Shown piece after piece: positions 1-6,772 of a DNA stretch of 21,199 nucleotides. The stretch lies in the NCBI GenBank assembly GCA_900543445.1, contig UQRC01000041.1, positions 1 to 21,199 on the forward strand. The letters run 5' to 3'. The DNA comes from an uncultured Lachnobacterium sp. Its GTDB lineage: Bacteria; Bacillota; Clostridia; Lachnospirales; Lachnospiraceae. Below the pieces are notes generated by a model. That model had not been told where the DNA came from and made no database searches. It was given only the letters and a program-made list of their open reading frames with translations. The number at the start of each line of letters is the position of its first letter. Within the stretch, counting starts at the first letter, position 1. The translations under genes were made by a program, and so were the position numbers.

Positions 1-715
1 GAATCAGATGTCCATAATCCTTGATATCGTAATTGCGCTTGATTGCCGAAGCGGTCAAATCTCCCACCATTGAAATCAAAGCAGCCACAGCTGCAATACC
101 GGCAATGATCCAGATCTCAACCGTTGTCAGATTCATCTGTGAGCGGAATATAAAGCAGTATAACGCAGTAAGAAGTGCAGCCCCCGCAACACCACCCACA
201 GCACCTTCAACCGACTTCTTAGGACTGAGCTTCGGTGACATCTTGTGCTTTCCAATCAACATTCCGACACAATATGCACAGGTATCGCATCCCCAAGAAC
301 ATAAAAATACAAGGAACGCCAGATACAATCCTCTCTCCAGTGTACGGATCTGATATACAAAGGACAGCATGATGGCAACATAAAACAATCCAAAAAAGAC
401 TGCCATCACTTCACTTGCATGATACTTCGGATACGAAAACACAAATACGAACATCAGAAGAATCATAAATCCCATAAAAAGCATCATCCTGTCCGGAATA
501 AAATTCCACTGGAGATCGCAGTAAAACACAATTGCCGCAAGATATCCGACTGCCGCCAGAATCGATTTCTCCACATGAAAAACGCGATACAACTCAAACA
601 TTCCAATACAGGAGATTGCCAGCGTTGAAAATAAAAGTACCTCTCCACCTGTGATAATGAGCATTAACGCAAGAATCACAAGCACGATACCACTCAACAG
701 TCTCGTCTTAAACAT
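1..715 (-). CDS. cdsA: Phosphatidate cytidylyltransferase (C-terminus cut by window edge)
   Basis: Makes CDP-diacylglycerol from phosphatidic acid and CTP, the branch point of membrane phospholipid synthesis; an integral membrane enzyme. My reading starts at ATG 715-713 (protein MFKTRLLSGIVLVILALMLI) with a GGAGG site 9 bases upstream. About 238 codons are visible, with a run of hydrophobic segments and the CdsA-type stretch SWGCDTCAYCVG followed by KLSPKKSVEGAVGG. The family signature S-x(2)-K-R-x(3)-K-D is just reached as SAIKRNYDIKDYGHLI, and the reading frame leaves the window there, immediately before the expected PGHGG. The gene is therefore partial because of the window, not broken. 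It follows uppS by 52 bases and is probably the last or near-last gene of the pyrH-frr-uppS-cdsA unit, the order known from Bacillus. Identification is very secure. Confidence 0.95.
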   Translation of the reverse strand, partial: MFKTRLLSGIVLVILALMLIITGGEVLLFSTLAISCIGMFELYRVFHVEKSILAAVGYLAAIVFYCDLQWNFIPDRMMLFMGFMILLMFVFVFSYPKYHASEVMAVFFGLFYVAIMLSFVYQIRTLERGLYLAFLVFLCSWGCDTCAYCVGMLIGKHKMSPKLSPKKSVEGAVGGVAGAALLTALYCFIFRSQMNLTTVEIWIIAGIAAVAALISMVGDLTASAIKRNYDIKDYGHLI

Positions 716-767
716 AATCTTATCCTCCGTCTTAACATACCATCTTTACCGAATAAGTGTCTGATAA

Positions 768-1475
768 CTATTCGCTCGTCAAACCACCAAATCTTCTGTC
801 TCGTTTATTATACGCCTCTATAGCTAATTCCAATTCCTTTTTATGAAAATCCGGCCACGGAACATCCGTAAAATAGAATTCGGAATATGCAAGCTGCCAT
901 AACAGATAATTGGACAGTCTCTGTTCGCCGCTTGTACGAATCAAGAGGTCCGGATCCGGAAGTTCTCTCGTATCAAGATAGGAAGCAAATACTTCCTCGT
1001 TGATATCCTGAATTTCAAGCTTTCCTTCCTTTGTATCCTCTGCAATATGGCGCACTGCACGAAGCATCTCATCTCTGCTTCCATAATTGATTGCAATCGT
1101 AAGATTAAGTCCCGTATTGGTACTCGATGCAGCTTCCAGTTCCCTGATCCGCTTCTGAAAAGCCTCGGAAAGTCGTTCGATCTCCCCGATTACGCGCACA
1201 CGCATATTATTCTTATCCGCCGTCTTAATGCAGGTCTTCAGATAACTCTCAAGGAGCTTCATAAGTGCATCAACCTCGCTTTGCGGACGATTCCAATTCT
1301 CCGTAGAGAAAGCATAGAGTGTCAGGTACTTGATTCCGAGCTCATCTGCCGCACGGCATACAGTCTCAACATTTTTCGCGCCAACCGTGTGACCATAATT
1401 ACGAGGCATTCCTTTGCTTTTGGCCCATCTTCCGTTTCCATCTAAAATGATTGCTACATGTTCTGGTATCTTCAT
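768..1475 (-). CDS. uppS: Isoprenyl transferase (undecaprenyl diphosphate synthase)
   Basis: Cis-prenyltransferase that extends farnesyl diphosphate with isopentenyl diphosphate to the C55 lipid carrier for peptidoglycan and wall polymers; a cytosolic dimer at the membrane. The 235-residue protein has the usual family length. Near the N-terminus it shows ILDGNGRWA (catalytic Asp about residue 12), then AFSTENWNRP, and near the C-terminus RTSGEQRLSNYLLWQ with the diphosphate-binding arginines and the LAYSEFYF continuation. ATG start with a GAGGTGAG site 3 bases upstream. It lies 59 bases after frr; that gap holds a terminator-like hairpin (see 1486-1523) whose U tract runs straight into the uppS ribosome binding site, so uppS expression may be uncoupled from frr. 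Next gene is cdsA, also an envelope-lipid enzyme. Confidence 0.97.
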   Translation of the reverse strand: MKIPEHVAIILDGNGRWAKSKGMPRNYGHTVGAKNVETVCRAADELGIKYLTLYAFSTENWNRPQSEVDALMKLLESYLKTCIKTADKNNMRVRVIGEIERLSEAFQKRIRELEAASSTNTGLNLTIAINYGSRDEMLRAVRHIAEDTKEGKLEIQDINEEVFASYLDTRELPDPDLLIRTSGEQRLSNYLLWQLAYSEFYFTDVPWPDFHKKELELAIEAYNKRDRRFGGLTSE

Positions 1476-1485
1476 CTCTCACCTC

Positions 1486-1523
1486 AAAAAATGAAAGGGA
1501 CATGTGCCTATGGCAATGCCCCT
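1486..1523 (-). terminator. Terminator-like hairpin between frr and uppS
   Basis: On the minus strand, the arm at 1516-1523 (TGGGGCAT read with its flanking base as 5'-AGGGGCAT) pairs with 1496-1503 (ATGTCCCT), one pair being G-U. The stem continues inward as TGCC/GGCA (1512-1515 with 1505-1508) after one bulged base, closing on a three-base loop. It is followed by TTTCATTTTTT (1496 to 1486). Stem plus U-rich tail is the pattern of an intrinsic terminator, although the U tract is interrupted by CA. It sits between two genes of the same operon, so partial termination (attenuation) or mRNA processing is the likely role; this is inference from shape alone. Confidence 0.6.
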
Positions 1524-1534
1524 CAATATCTTTC

Positions 1535-2089
1535 TTATACCGTAAGAATTTCCTTGGACTTAGCATCCACTGCCTTGTCAACCTTTGCTACATATTCATC
1601 CGTAAGCTTCTGGATGGTATCTTCCAGATCCTTGATCTCATCCTCTGAGAGATCCTCCTCCTTGCCGACTTTCTTGAAATGATCAATCGCATCTCTTCGG
1701 ATATTACGAACGGCTACTTTTGCATTCTCACCCTTCTTCTTGATGTCCTTCGCAAGTTCCTTACGTCTCTCCTCTGTGAGTTCAGGAAAAACAAGACGAA
1801 TCACCTTACCATCATTGGTAGGATTAATTCCGAGATCTGAACACATAATCGCCTTCTCAATCTCCTTAACCATAGATGCTTCCCATGGCTGAATCTGAAT
1901 CATGCGAGGTTCCGGAACGCTTACATTCGCCACACTCTGAATCGGGGAAGGTGTTCCGTAATAATCAACGCGAAGCTTATCTAATACATGTGGGTTGGCA
2001 CGTCCTGCACGAATTCCGGCGAATTCCTCCTCGAGATTGGCAAGAGACTTTCCCATCTTCTCCTCAAATACTGCTAATCTGCTATCCAT
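1535..2089 (-). CDS. frr: Ribosome recycling factor
   Basis: Splits the post-termination ribosome together with EF-G so that subunits can be reused. The 184-residue protein has the standard length and family landmarks: LAGIRAGRANPHVLDKLRVDYYGTP pattern near residues 20-50 (the conserved RxGRA-like arginines), then VPEPRMIQIQPWE, and the long C-terminal helix with REELAKDIKKKGENAKVAVRN-type residues and RRDAI. ATG start with GGAGGT 7 bases upstream. The gap to the end of pyrH is only 11 bases and the pyrH stop codon abuts the frr ribosome binding site, so translation is probably coupled. Conserved neighbours pyrH and uppS support the call. Confidence 0.98.
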   Translation of the reverse strand: MDSRLAVFEEKMGKSLANLEEEFAGIRAGRANPHVLDKLRVDYYGTPSPIQSVANVSVPEPRMIQIQPWEASMVKEIEKAIMCSDLGINPTNDGKVIRLVFPELTEERRKELAKDIKKKGENAKVAVRNIRRDAIDHFKKVGKEEDLSEDEIKDLEDTIQKLTDEYVAKVDKAVDAKSKEILTV

Positions 2090-2100
2090 AAATTTACCTC

Positions 2101-2796
2101 CTAAACCGTAACCTTCGTTCCATTAAATGTTCCGTTGATTGCATTCACAATGCTATTCTCCTCATTGAGGCTGAATACATACATTGGAACCTTATTCTCC
2201 ATACACATAACGGATGCTGTAAGGTCTACGACTGCTAATTTCTTGTCAATAACTTCCTGAATGGAAATCTCATCATATTTCTTGGCATCGGCATTGGTCT
2301 TAGGATCGCTGTCATAAACGCCATCGATTGCCTTTGCAAGATAAATGCCGTCCGCCTCAATTTCAATTGCGCGAAGAACCGTAGCGGTATCCGTTGAGAA
2401 ATAAGGATGTCCGGTTCCTCCTGCGAAAAATACAACCATATCATGCGCAAAATATTTATTGGCACGATCTTTTGAGAACAACTTTGTCATAGATCCACAC
2501 TCGAATGGTGTCAGAACTGCGGTCTTCATTCCAACGGAACGGAAAATCTCCGATACATAGATGCAGTTCATAACGGTAGCAAGCATACCAATCTGATCCG
2601 CCTTCGTACGGTCAATCGTCTCGCTGGTGCGACCTCTCCAGAAGTTACCACCTCCGATAACAATTCCAACCTGTACGCCTGCATCAACCAATTCCTTAAC
2701 CTGCTTCGCAACGACTGTAACCGTCGGCTCATCAAAACCATGATGCTTGTCTCCTGCCAATGCTTCTCCGCTGAGTTTTAATAAAATGCGCTTCAT
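2101..2796 (-). CDS. pyrH: UMP kinase
   Basis: Phosphorylates UMP to UDP with ATP, feeding all pyrimidine nucleotide synthesis; a cytosolic hexamer of the amino-acid kinase family, usually activated by GTP and inhibited by UTP. The 231-residue protein is of family length. It shows LKLSGEALAG at the N-terminus, the glycine-rich GGGNFWRGR near residue 48, the STDTAT substrate-binding stretch and DGVYDSDPKTN towards the C-terminus. ATG start with AGAGGT 8 bases upstream. It follows the bactofilin gene by 34 bases; in Bacillus it would directly follow tsf, so the two genes before it here are an insertion in the ancestral order. Confidence 0.98.
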   Translation of the reverse strand: MKRILLKLSGEALAGDKHHGFDEPTVTVVAKQVKELVDAGVQVGIVIGGGNFWRGRTSETIDRTKADQIGMLATVMNCIYVSEIFRSVGMKTAVLTPFECGSMTKLFSKDRANKYFAHDMVVFFAGGTGHPYFSTDTATVLRAIEIEADGIYLAKAIDGVYDSDPKTNADAKKYDEISIQEVIDKKLAVVDLTASVMCMENKVPMYVFSLNEENSIVNAINGTFNGTKVTV

Positions 2797-2830
2797 ATTT
2801 TATACCTCTTTATAACTGTATAATTATATC

Positions 2831-3643
2831 CTATCTGCCGTCAAAAAGTCCCTGGACATCAATATCCGCGTAGCACTGAGAACAGAATCCCTCGATAACG
2901 GCACCGTTATTGATCTGTACAGAACGAGACTTGATGTTACCCATGATAACTGCAGATGTATCAACAACAACCGGTCCCTGAACATCAATGTCGCCCTTTA
3001 CGGCGCCTGCAATCACTGCAGAAGCAGCAGAAATATTTCCGATAATAACAGATCCGGCACCAATTTTAACGGTACCCGTACTTACTACCTCGCCCTCAAT
3101 CTTTGCAACATCCGCAAAGAACTCAGAAGCATTGCTATTACCATTGATTGTTCCTGTAACTACAAGCTTACCGTTACAAGTCACATTACCATTGATCGTA
3201 CCCTGAATATCAAAAGATCCATCTGATGCAATATCACCTGTCAAAGTCGTTCCTGTTGTAATAACAGATGTCTCATCCGATACGGCTTCCGGATTAATCG
3301 TTGTAGCCGGCTTTGCATCCATAATCGGTGCTGTATTTAAAGTGATATCGCTCATAGTTTTCTTTTCCTCCTGTGCTATTGCTGAAATTTCCGGCTCCAT
3401 TGCCGTTTTTTCCTCTACCGGTGGCAGTTCTCTCTCAAGAGGTTTTACCTCTTCCGGCTCACTCTTAACCTGTTCTAAAAGTCCGTCAAGCTTAGAGAGT
3501 TCTGATTTTACGTCCACGTCCTCTCCTAACGTATTGACGACAAGGTCTTCTGCCTTCTCTTCCTTCTCCGGCACATCTGATCCTGGCATCATCTCGTTGA
3601 CAGCCTGAGAAAAGTCCTCTTTGAAATCCTTAAATAATCCCAT
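2831..3643 (-). CDS. Bactofilin-family polymer-forming protein
   Basis: Bactofilins are cytoskeletal beta-helix proteins that polymerise without nucleotide and place envelope enzymes. The 270-residue protein has two parts. Residues 1-120 are charged and low in complexity, beginning with a possible amphipathic helix (MGLFKDFKEDFSQAVNEMM) and then rich in Glu, Pro and Lys. Residues about 122-255 show the repeating short-strand pattern of the bactofilin (DUF583) domain: GTTLTGDIASDGSFDIQGTI, GNVTCNGKLVVTGTINGN, VKIGAGSVIIGNISA, GDIDVQGPVVV, and GAVIEGF. Two cysteines (FCSQC, about 253-256) close the domain. ATG start with GGAGG 8 bases upstream. It follows the deacetylase-like gene by 21 bases and is surely cotranscribed with it, suggesting that the two act together at the cell wall. 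The N-terminal extension is long for a bactofilin. Family call is secure; partner and site of action are inferred. Confidence 0.88.
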   Translation of the reverse strand: MGLFKDFKEDFSQAVNEMMPGSDVPEKEEKAEDLVVNTLGEDVDVKSELSKLDGLLEQVKSEPEEVKPLERELPPVEEKTAMEPEISAIAQEEKKTMSDITLNTAPIMDAKPATTINPEAVSDETSVITTGTTLTGDIASDGSFDIQGTINGNVTCNGKLVVTGTINGNSNASEFFADVAKIEGEVVSTGTVKIGAGSVIIGNISAASAVIAGAVKGDIDVQGPVVVDTSAVIMGNIKSRSVQINNGAVIEGFCSQCYADIDVQGLFDGR

Positions 3644-3664
3644 TGTTCTTCCTCCATTTTATAT

Positions 3665-4627
3665 TTATTCAACACTATCCGCTTTAATATATTGAATAAT
3701 TTTTGTATTTTCATCAATCGGCAGAATCGAAGCATCCATCTTCTGTAATGCCTCAATCATCGGACCTAAAGCCTCTACCGTTGTAGCCTTATCCTCACCA
3801 TCATGCAAAAGCACAACCGAAGTTTTATAATTTTCAATTCCGTCTGTAACATTGTTCACAATATCATCGACTGTATAATCTCCCGATGTATCACCAGCCG
3901 AAACATTCCAATCAAAATACGAAATCTTCTTCTCATTCAACACATGAACAAACTCCGCCATATTCACATTACTAATCTGATTACTGCTTCCACCCGGAAA
4001 ACGATAGTACAAACTATCCTCACCCGTAACCTTCTTCAAATACGCAGAAAGCTTATTGTAATCCTTTTCAAACGCTTCTGTTGAAGCATAAATCGTACTG
4101 TACTGATTGCAGAAAGAATGCATTCCAAGTGTATGTCCTTCTTTAACAATACGCTTATACACTGCTTTTGCCTCGTCCGATTTATCACCGGTAACAAAAA
4201 ACGTAGCTTTCACATGATACTGTTTCAGCACGTCCAATATTTTATCCGTATTTTCGCCAGGTATCGAATCAAATGTCAGATACACCTTATGGGTATCTCC
4301 ATTCTCTGCTTTATTATCTGCGGAATCGATTCCTGTCTCTACATTCTCATAACGGTTCACCTCAAGCTGTGTGTCAGTTGCCTTAGAATTCACAACACTC
4401 TCTGTATCCGTTTCTTTCATCACATTCTTCTGGGACGATTGTACGGATTCTGACAGACGATTTACCTTGCCATTCAAATGCACAACTGCAGCAGAAAGAA
4501 TAATAATCGCGACTAACGATGCAATCATCCATATCGAGATTGTCAGAATGATCACATTCTTCATTCTGTTAATCCGTTTTCTCCGCCGACGTTGCTGCTC
4601 GACCGTTGCGGTATCATTTGTATTCAT
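3665..4627 (-). CDS. Membrane-anchored polysaccharide deacetylase-like protein with degenerate metal site
   Basis: A NodB/carbohydrate esterase family 4 fold. The 320-residue protein has an Arg/Lys-rich cytosolic start (QQRRRRKRINRMK), one membrane segment at about residues 24-48, a variable extracytoplasmic linker (50-113) and the NodB domain from 114 on. Motif 1 reads TFDSIPGE: catalytic Asp120 is kept, but the following metal-binding Asp is Ser121. Motif 2 reads HSFCN: His170 is kept, the second metal His is Asn174. Motif 3 (RFPGGSS, Arg209), the DWN motif (Asp239) and LLHD (His275) are intact. Two of three usual metal ligands are thus missing, so a weak, altered or absent deacetylase activity is likely; a binding or scaffold role is possible. 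ATG start with GGAGG 6 bases upstream; promoter at 4658-4685. First gene of the unit and paired with a bactofilin. Confidence 0.85.
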   Translation of the reverse strand: MNTNDTATVEQQRRRRKRINRMKNVIILTISIWMIASLVAIIILSAAVVHLNGKVNRLSESVQSSQKNVMKETDTESVVNSKATDTQLEVNRYENVETGIDSADNKAENGDTHKVYLTFDSIPGENTDKILDVLKQYHVKATFFVTGDKSDEAKAVYKRIVKEGHTLGMHSFCNQYSTIYASTEAFEKDYNKLSAYLKKVTGEDSLYYRFPGGSSNQISNVNMAEFVHVLNEKKISYFDWNVSAGDTSGDYTVDDIVNNVTDGIENYKTSVVLLHDGEDKATTVEALGPMIEALQKMDASILPIDENTKIIQYIKADSVE

Positions 4628-4657
4628 TATGTTCCTCCGCGGGAAATATCCTTTTTT

Positions 4658-4685
4658 ATTTTACCATATTTTTATCTCTTGTAAA
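4658..4685 (-). promoter_or_regulatory. Probable housekeeping promoter for the deacetylase-bactofilin-pyrH-frr-uppS-cdsA unit
   Basis: On the minus strand, TTTACA (4685-4680) and TAAAAT (4663-4658) are separated by 16 bases, and TGG directly before the -10 makes it an extended -10. An initiation site near 4651 would leave a leader of about 23 bases before the ATG at 4627. The element sits just after the tsf terminator, as expected for a new transcription unit. Call by eye; no start-site data. Confidence 0.6.
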
Positions 4686-4707
4686 GAATTAATGGATATT
4701 TCGAATC

Positions 4708-4744
4708 AAAAAAGCTCTGAAAGCCATCCGCTTTCAGAGCTTTT
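4708..4744 (-). terminator. Rho-independent terminator after tsf
   Basis: A perfect inverted repeat: AGCTCTGAAAGC pairs with GCTTTCAGAGCT around a five-base loop (4725-4729), with three more A-T pairs at the base. Read on the minus strand it ends in TTTTTT (4713-4708), 20 bases after the tsf stop codon. It is a near-ideal intrinsic terminator and closes the rpsB-tsf unit. Confidence 0.92.
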
Positions 4745-4763
4745 GATCTCTCGATTTGAAAAA

Positions 4764-5846
4764 TTAGCCTTTGATCTGTGCAGCAACTTCTGCGGCGAAA
4801 TCTTCCTGCTTCTTCTCCATACCTTCACCAACTTCGAAACGAACCATCTTAGTGATTGTAAGATCCTTGGAAACAGACTCAAGATACTTAGCTACAGACT
4901 GCTTACCGTCTTCAGCCTTAACGTATGTCTGGTCAAGAAGGCAGATTTCCTTTAACTGCTTAGATACACGACCCTCTACAAGTCCACCGAACATCTTCTC
5001 AGCTGTGATGGATTCCTTATCAGCCATAGCCAGTTCTGCAAGCTGAGCCTTAGCAGCATCTGAGAGGAAGTTCCATACATAGTTCATATTGCTCTTGTGC
5101 TCTTCGAACTGTGCAATGTCATCATCGCTCCAAACTTTATCATTGATAGCCTTATCCAATAACTTGTTTAAGATAGGCTTTGGAAGTGTTGTAGCATCAT
5201 TTAATGCACTGTCAATTGTGATCTCTTTGATCTTGGCAAGTTCATCGGCAGAGATATCATTTCTGCTGATATACTGTGGATTCATAGCAGCAACCTGCAT
5301 AGCAATATTGGTAAGAGCCTCTTTGGAAGCATCATCAGCAGTACCGTTTGCAGCAATAATAACACCGATTCTTCCACCGCCATGGATATAAGAAGTAACA
5401 AGATCTCCTGTTACCTTCTCAAATCTACGAACAGATAACTTCTCACCGATTGTAGCTGTCTTCTCAACAAGTAAATCGTTCAGTCCGTTTGTAGCAAGAA
5501 GTGCCTCGATATCTTCACCGTTTGCTCCACCATTTAAGTCAGAAGCAAGTGCTGTATCAGCAACTGTCTGTACAAACTCCTGGAATGTCTCATTCTTGGC
5601 AACAAAGTCTGTCTCTGAGTTGACCTCAGCTACAACTGCAACATTTCCGTTTACAGCAACTCTTGCGATACCCTCAGCAGCGATTCTGCTCTGCTTCTTT
5701 TCCATCTTAGCGGCACCGCTTTTTCTTAATACTTCAACAGCGGCATCCATATCTCCGTTTGTCTCTGTTAAAGCCTTCTTGCAGTCCATCATACCTGCGC
5801 CGGTCATTTCACGCAGTTCTTTTACCATTCCTGCTGTAATAGCCAT
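4764..5846 (-). CDS. tsf: Elongation factor Ts, with a lineage-type insertion
   Basis: Exchanges GDP for GTP on EF-Tu in translation. The N-terminal part is textbook: MAITAGMVKELREMTGAGMM and DCKKAL, then the EF-Tu contact TDFVA at residues 80-84. The C-terminus is also standard (RFEVGEGMEKKQEDFAAEVA). The protein is 360 residues, clearly longer than the 283 of Escherichia coli or about 293 of Bacillus. Aligned by eye, the extra sequence lies between ISADELAKIKE (from about 198) and GGLVEGR (to about 293), where E. coli has about 35 residues and this protein about 96. This is the coiled-coil hairpin region of the protein. The inserted stretch contains KPILNKLLDKAINDKVWSDD and a tryptophan-bearing YVWNFLSD. 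ATG start with GGAGG 9 bases upstream. It follows rpsB by 38 bases and is ended by the terminator at 4708-4744. Confidence 0.97.
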   Translation of the reverse strand: MAITAGMVKELREMTGAGMMDCKKALTETNGDMDAAVEVLRKSGAAKMEKKQSRIAAEGIARVAVNGNVAVVAEVNSETDFVAKNETFQEFVQTVADTALASDLNGGANGEDIEALLATNGLNDLLVEKTATIGEKLSVRRFEKVTGDLVTSYIHGGGRIGVIIAANGTADDASKEALTNIAMQVAAMNPQYISRNDISADELAKIKEITIDSALNDATTLPKPILNKLLDKAINDKVWSDDDIAQFEEHKSNMNYVWNFLSDAAKAQLAELAMADKESITAEKMFGGLVEGRVSKQLKEICLLDQTYVKAEDGKQSVAKYLESVSKDLTITKMVRFEVGEGMEKKQEDFAAEVAAQIKG

Positions 5847-5884
5847 CTTAATTTTCCTCCAATTCTTGAATGATTATGCAAAAA

Positions 5885-6613
5885 TTATTCTTCTACTGTC
5901 TCCTCGGCAGCTTCTGCGGCAACTTCCTCAGTTCCCTGCTTAGCCTCGATAACAGCGTCAGCCATCTTAGAAACGATAAGCTTAACTGCTCTGATTGCAT
6001 CATCATTACCTGGGATTACATAATCTAACTCATCCGGATCACAGTTTGTATCTGCAATACCGATCAGAGTAATTCCAAGAGACTGTGCCTCCTGAATACA
6101 AATTCTTTCCTTCTTAGGATCTACTACGAAGATTGCATCTGGGATTCTCTTCATATCCTTGATTCCGCCAAGGTTCTTCTCTAACTTATCCCATTCCTTC
6201 TTTAATGCGATAACTTCCTTCTTAGGAAGAACATCAAATGTTCCGTCTTCAGACATTGTCTCGATCTCTTTGAGACGTGCGATACGGCTCTGGATTGTTC
6301 TGAAGTTAGTGAGCATTCCACCTAACCATCTCTCGTTTACATAGTACATTCCGCAACGCTCTGCCTCAGTCTTGATAGCGTCCTGAGCCTGCTTCTTAGT
6401 ACCTACGAAAAGGATTGTTCCACCCTGGGCTGCGATATCAGAGATTGCATCATATGCCTCATCAACCTTACCTACAGACTTCTGTAAGTCGATGATATAG
6501 ATACCATTACGCTCTGTGTAGATGTATGGAGCCATCTTAGGGTTCCATCTTCTTGTCTGATGTCCAAAGTGAACACCTGCTTCAAGTAACTGTTTCATTG
6601 AAATTACGCTCAT
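5885..6613 (-). CDS. rpsB: 30S ribosomal protein S2
   Basis: Late-binding small-subunit protein at the head-body junction. Family landmarks are [51 protein letters not shown] and the nucleotide-like AIFVVDP; then [23 protein letters not shown]. The reading frame is open from an ATG at 6646, but the start at 6613 is preferred: it gives the family N-terminus [13 protein letters not shown], and GGAGG lies 8 bases upstream (6622-6626). Length is then 242 residues, typical, with an acidic Glu/Ala-rich tail. It is first in the rpsB-tsf unit, preceded by a leader of about 115 bases and an extended -10 promoter. S2 often represses its own operon; a structured leader here fits that but is not proof. 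Confidence 0.97.
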   Translation of the reverse strand: MSVISMKQLLEAGVHFGHQTRRWNPKMAPYIYTERNGIYIIDLQKSVGKVDEAYDAISDIAAQGGTILFVGTKKQAQDAIKTEAERCGMYYVNERWLGGMLTNFRTIQSRIARLKEIETMSEDGTFDVLPKKEVIALKKEWDKLEKNLGGIKDMKRIPDAIFVVDPKKERICIQEAQSLGITLIGIADTNCDPDELDYVIPGNDDAIRAVKLIVSKMADAVIEAKQGTEEVAAEAAEETVEE

Positions 6614-6621
6614 TTTACTTA

Positions 6622-6626
6622 CCTCC
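6622..6626 (-). promoter_or_regulatory. Ribosome binding site that fixes the rpsB start
   Basis: GGAGG lies 8 bases before ATG 6613-6611. The upstream in-frame ATG at 6646 has no comparable site, so the shorter protein is the real S2. Confidence 0.85.
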
Positions 6627-6728
6627 ATTTGGTTGTTTTCTTCCATGTACTTCCAATCAGTTCACCACCGTAAGCGCATCATCCGGCACCGGTAACCTCC
6701 GTACATGTGATTAATTAAATTAAAAGCC
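6627..6728 (-). promoter_or_regulatory. Structured rpsB leader, possible S2 autoregulatory site
   Basis: The transcript from the promoter at 6735-6763 would carry about 110 bases before rpsB. Between 6701 and 6660 the minus strand can fold: GTTACCG pairs with CGGTGGTGAAC leaving one bulged G, and inside it GTGC can pair with GCGC. A short reading frame starting at 6706 and ending at 6662 would encode MYGGYRCRMMRLRW but has no ribosome binding site. Several ribosomal protein operons are repressed through such leaders; no family match can be asserted from sight. Confidence 0.35.
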
Positions 6729-6754
6729 TTTGGAATTATATCATACCAAAGGCT
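6725..6754 (-). terminator. Hairpin with short T run, possible end of the fla/che transcript
   Basis: AGCCTTTGG (6754-6746) and CCAAAGGCT (6733-6725) form a perfect nine-pair stem around a 12-base loop; on the minus strand it is followed by TTTAATTTAATTAA. The stem begins 19 bases after the stop codon of the 6773-7372 gene. The tail is A/T-rich, not a clean U tract, so termination is probably partial. The loop contains the rpsB -10 element. Confidence 0.55.
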
Positions 6755-6763
6755 CTCTTGCAA
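6735..6763 (-). promoter_or_regulatory. Strong promoter of rpsB-tsf
   Basis: On the minus strand TTGCAA (6763-6758), 17 bases, then TATAAT (6740-6735), a perfect -10 preceded by TGA, giving an extended -10 (TGATATAAT). The -35 matches consensus at four of six positions. Initiation would fall near 6728. Strong housekeeping signals are expected for a ribosomal protein gene. Confidence 0.78.
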
Positions 6764-6772
6764 GCAGTATTA

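Noticed and set aside
1399..1581. Sixty-codon minus-strand frame overlapping uppS and frr ends
   Set aside because: Out of frame with two certain genes and spans the hairpin; composition is non-protein-like.
2816..2830. Perfect TATAAT (minus strand, 2828-2823) just upstream of pyrH, a possible internal promoter
   Set aside because: No acceptable -35 at 16-18 bases; the nearest TTGACG is only 10 bases away. The region is A/T-rich, so the match may be chance.
6614..6646. Eleven-residue N-terminal extension of S2 from an upstream ATG
   Set aside because: The family N-terminus begins at the downstream ATG, and GGAGG lies between the two starts at proper distance from the second one.
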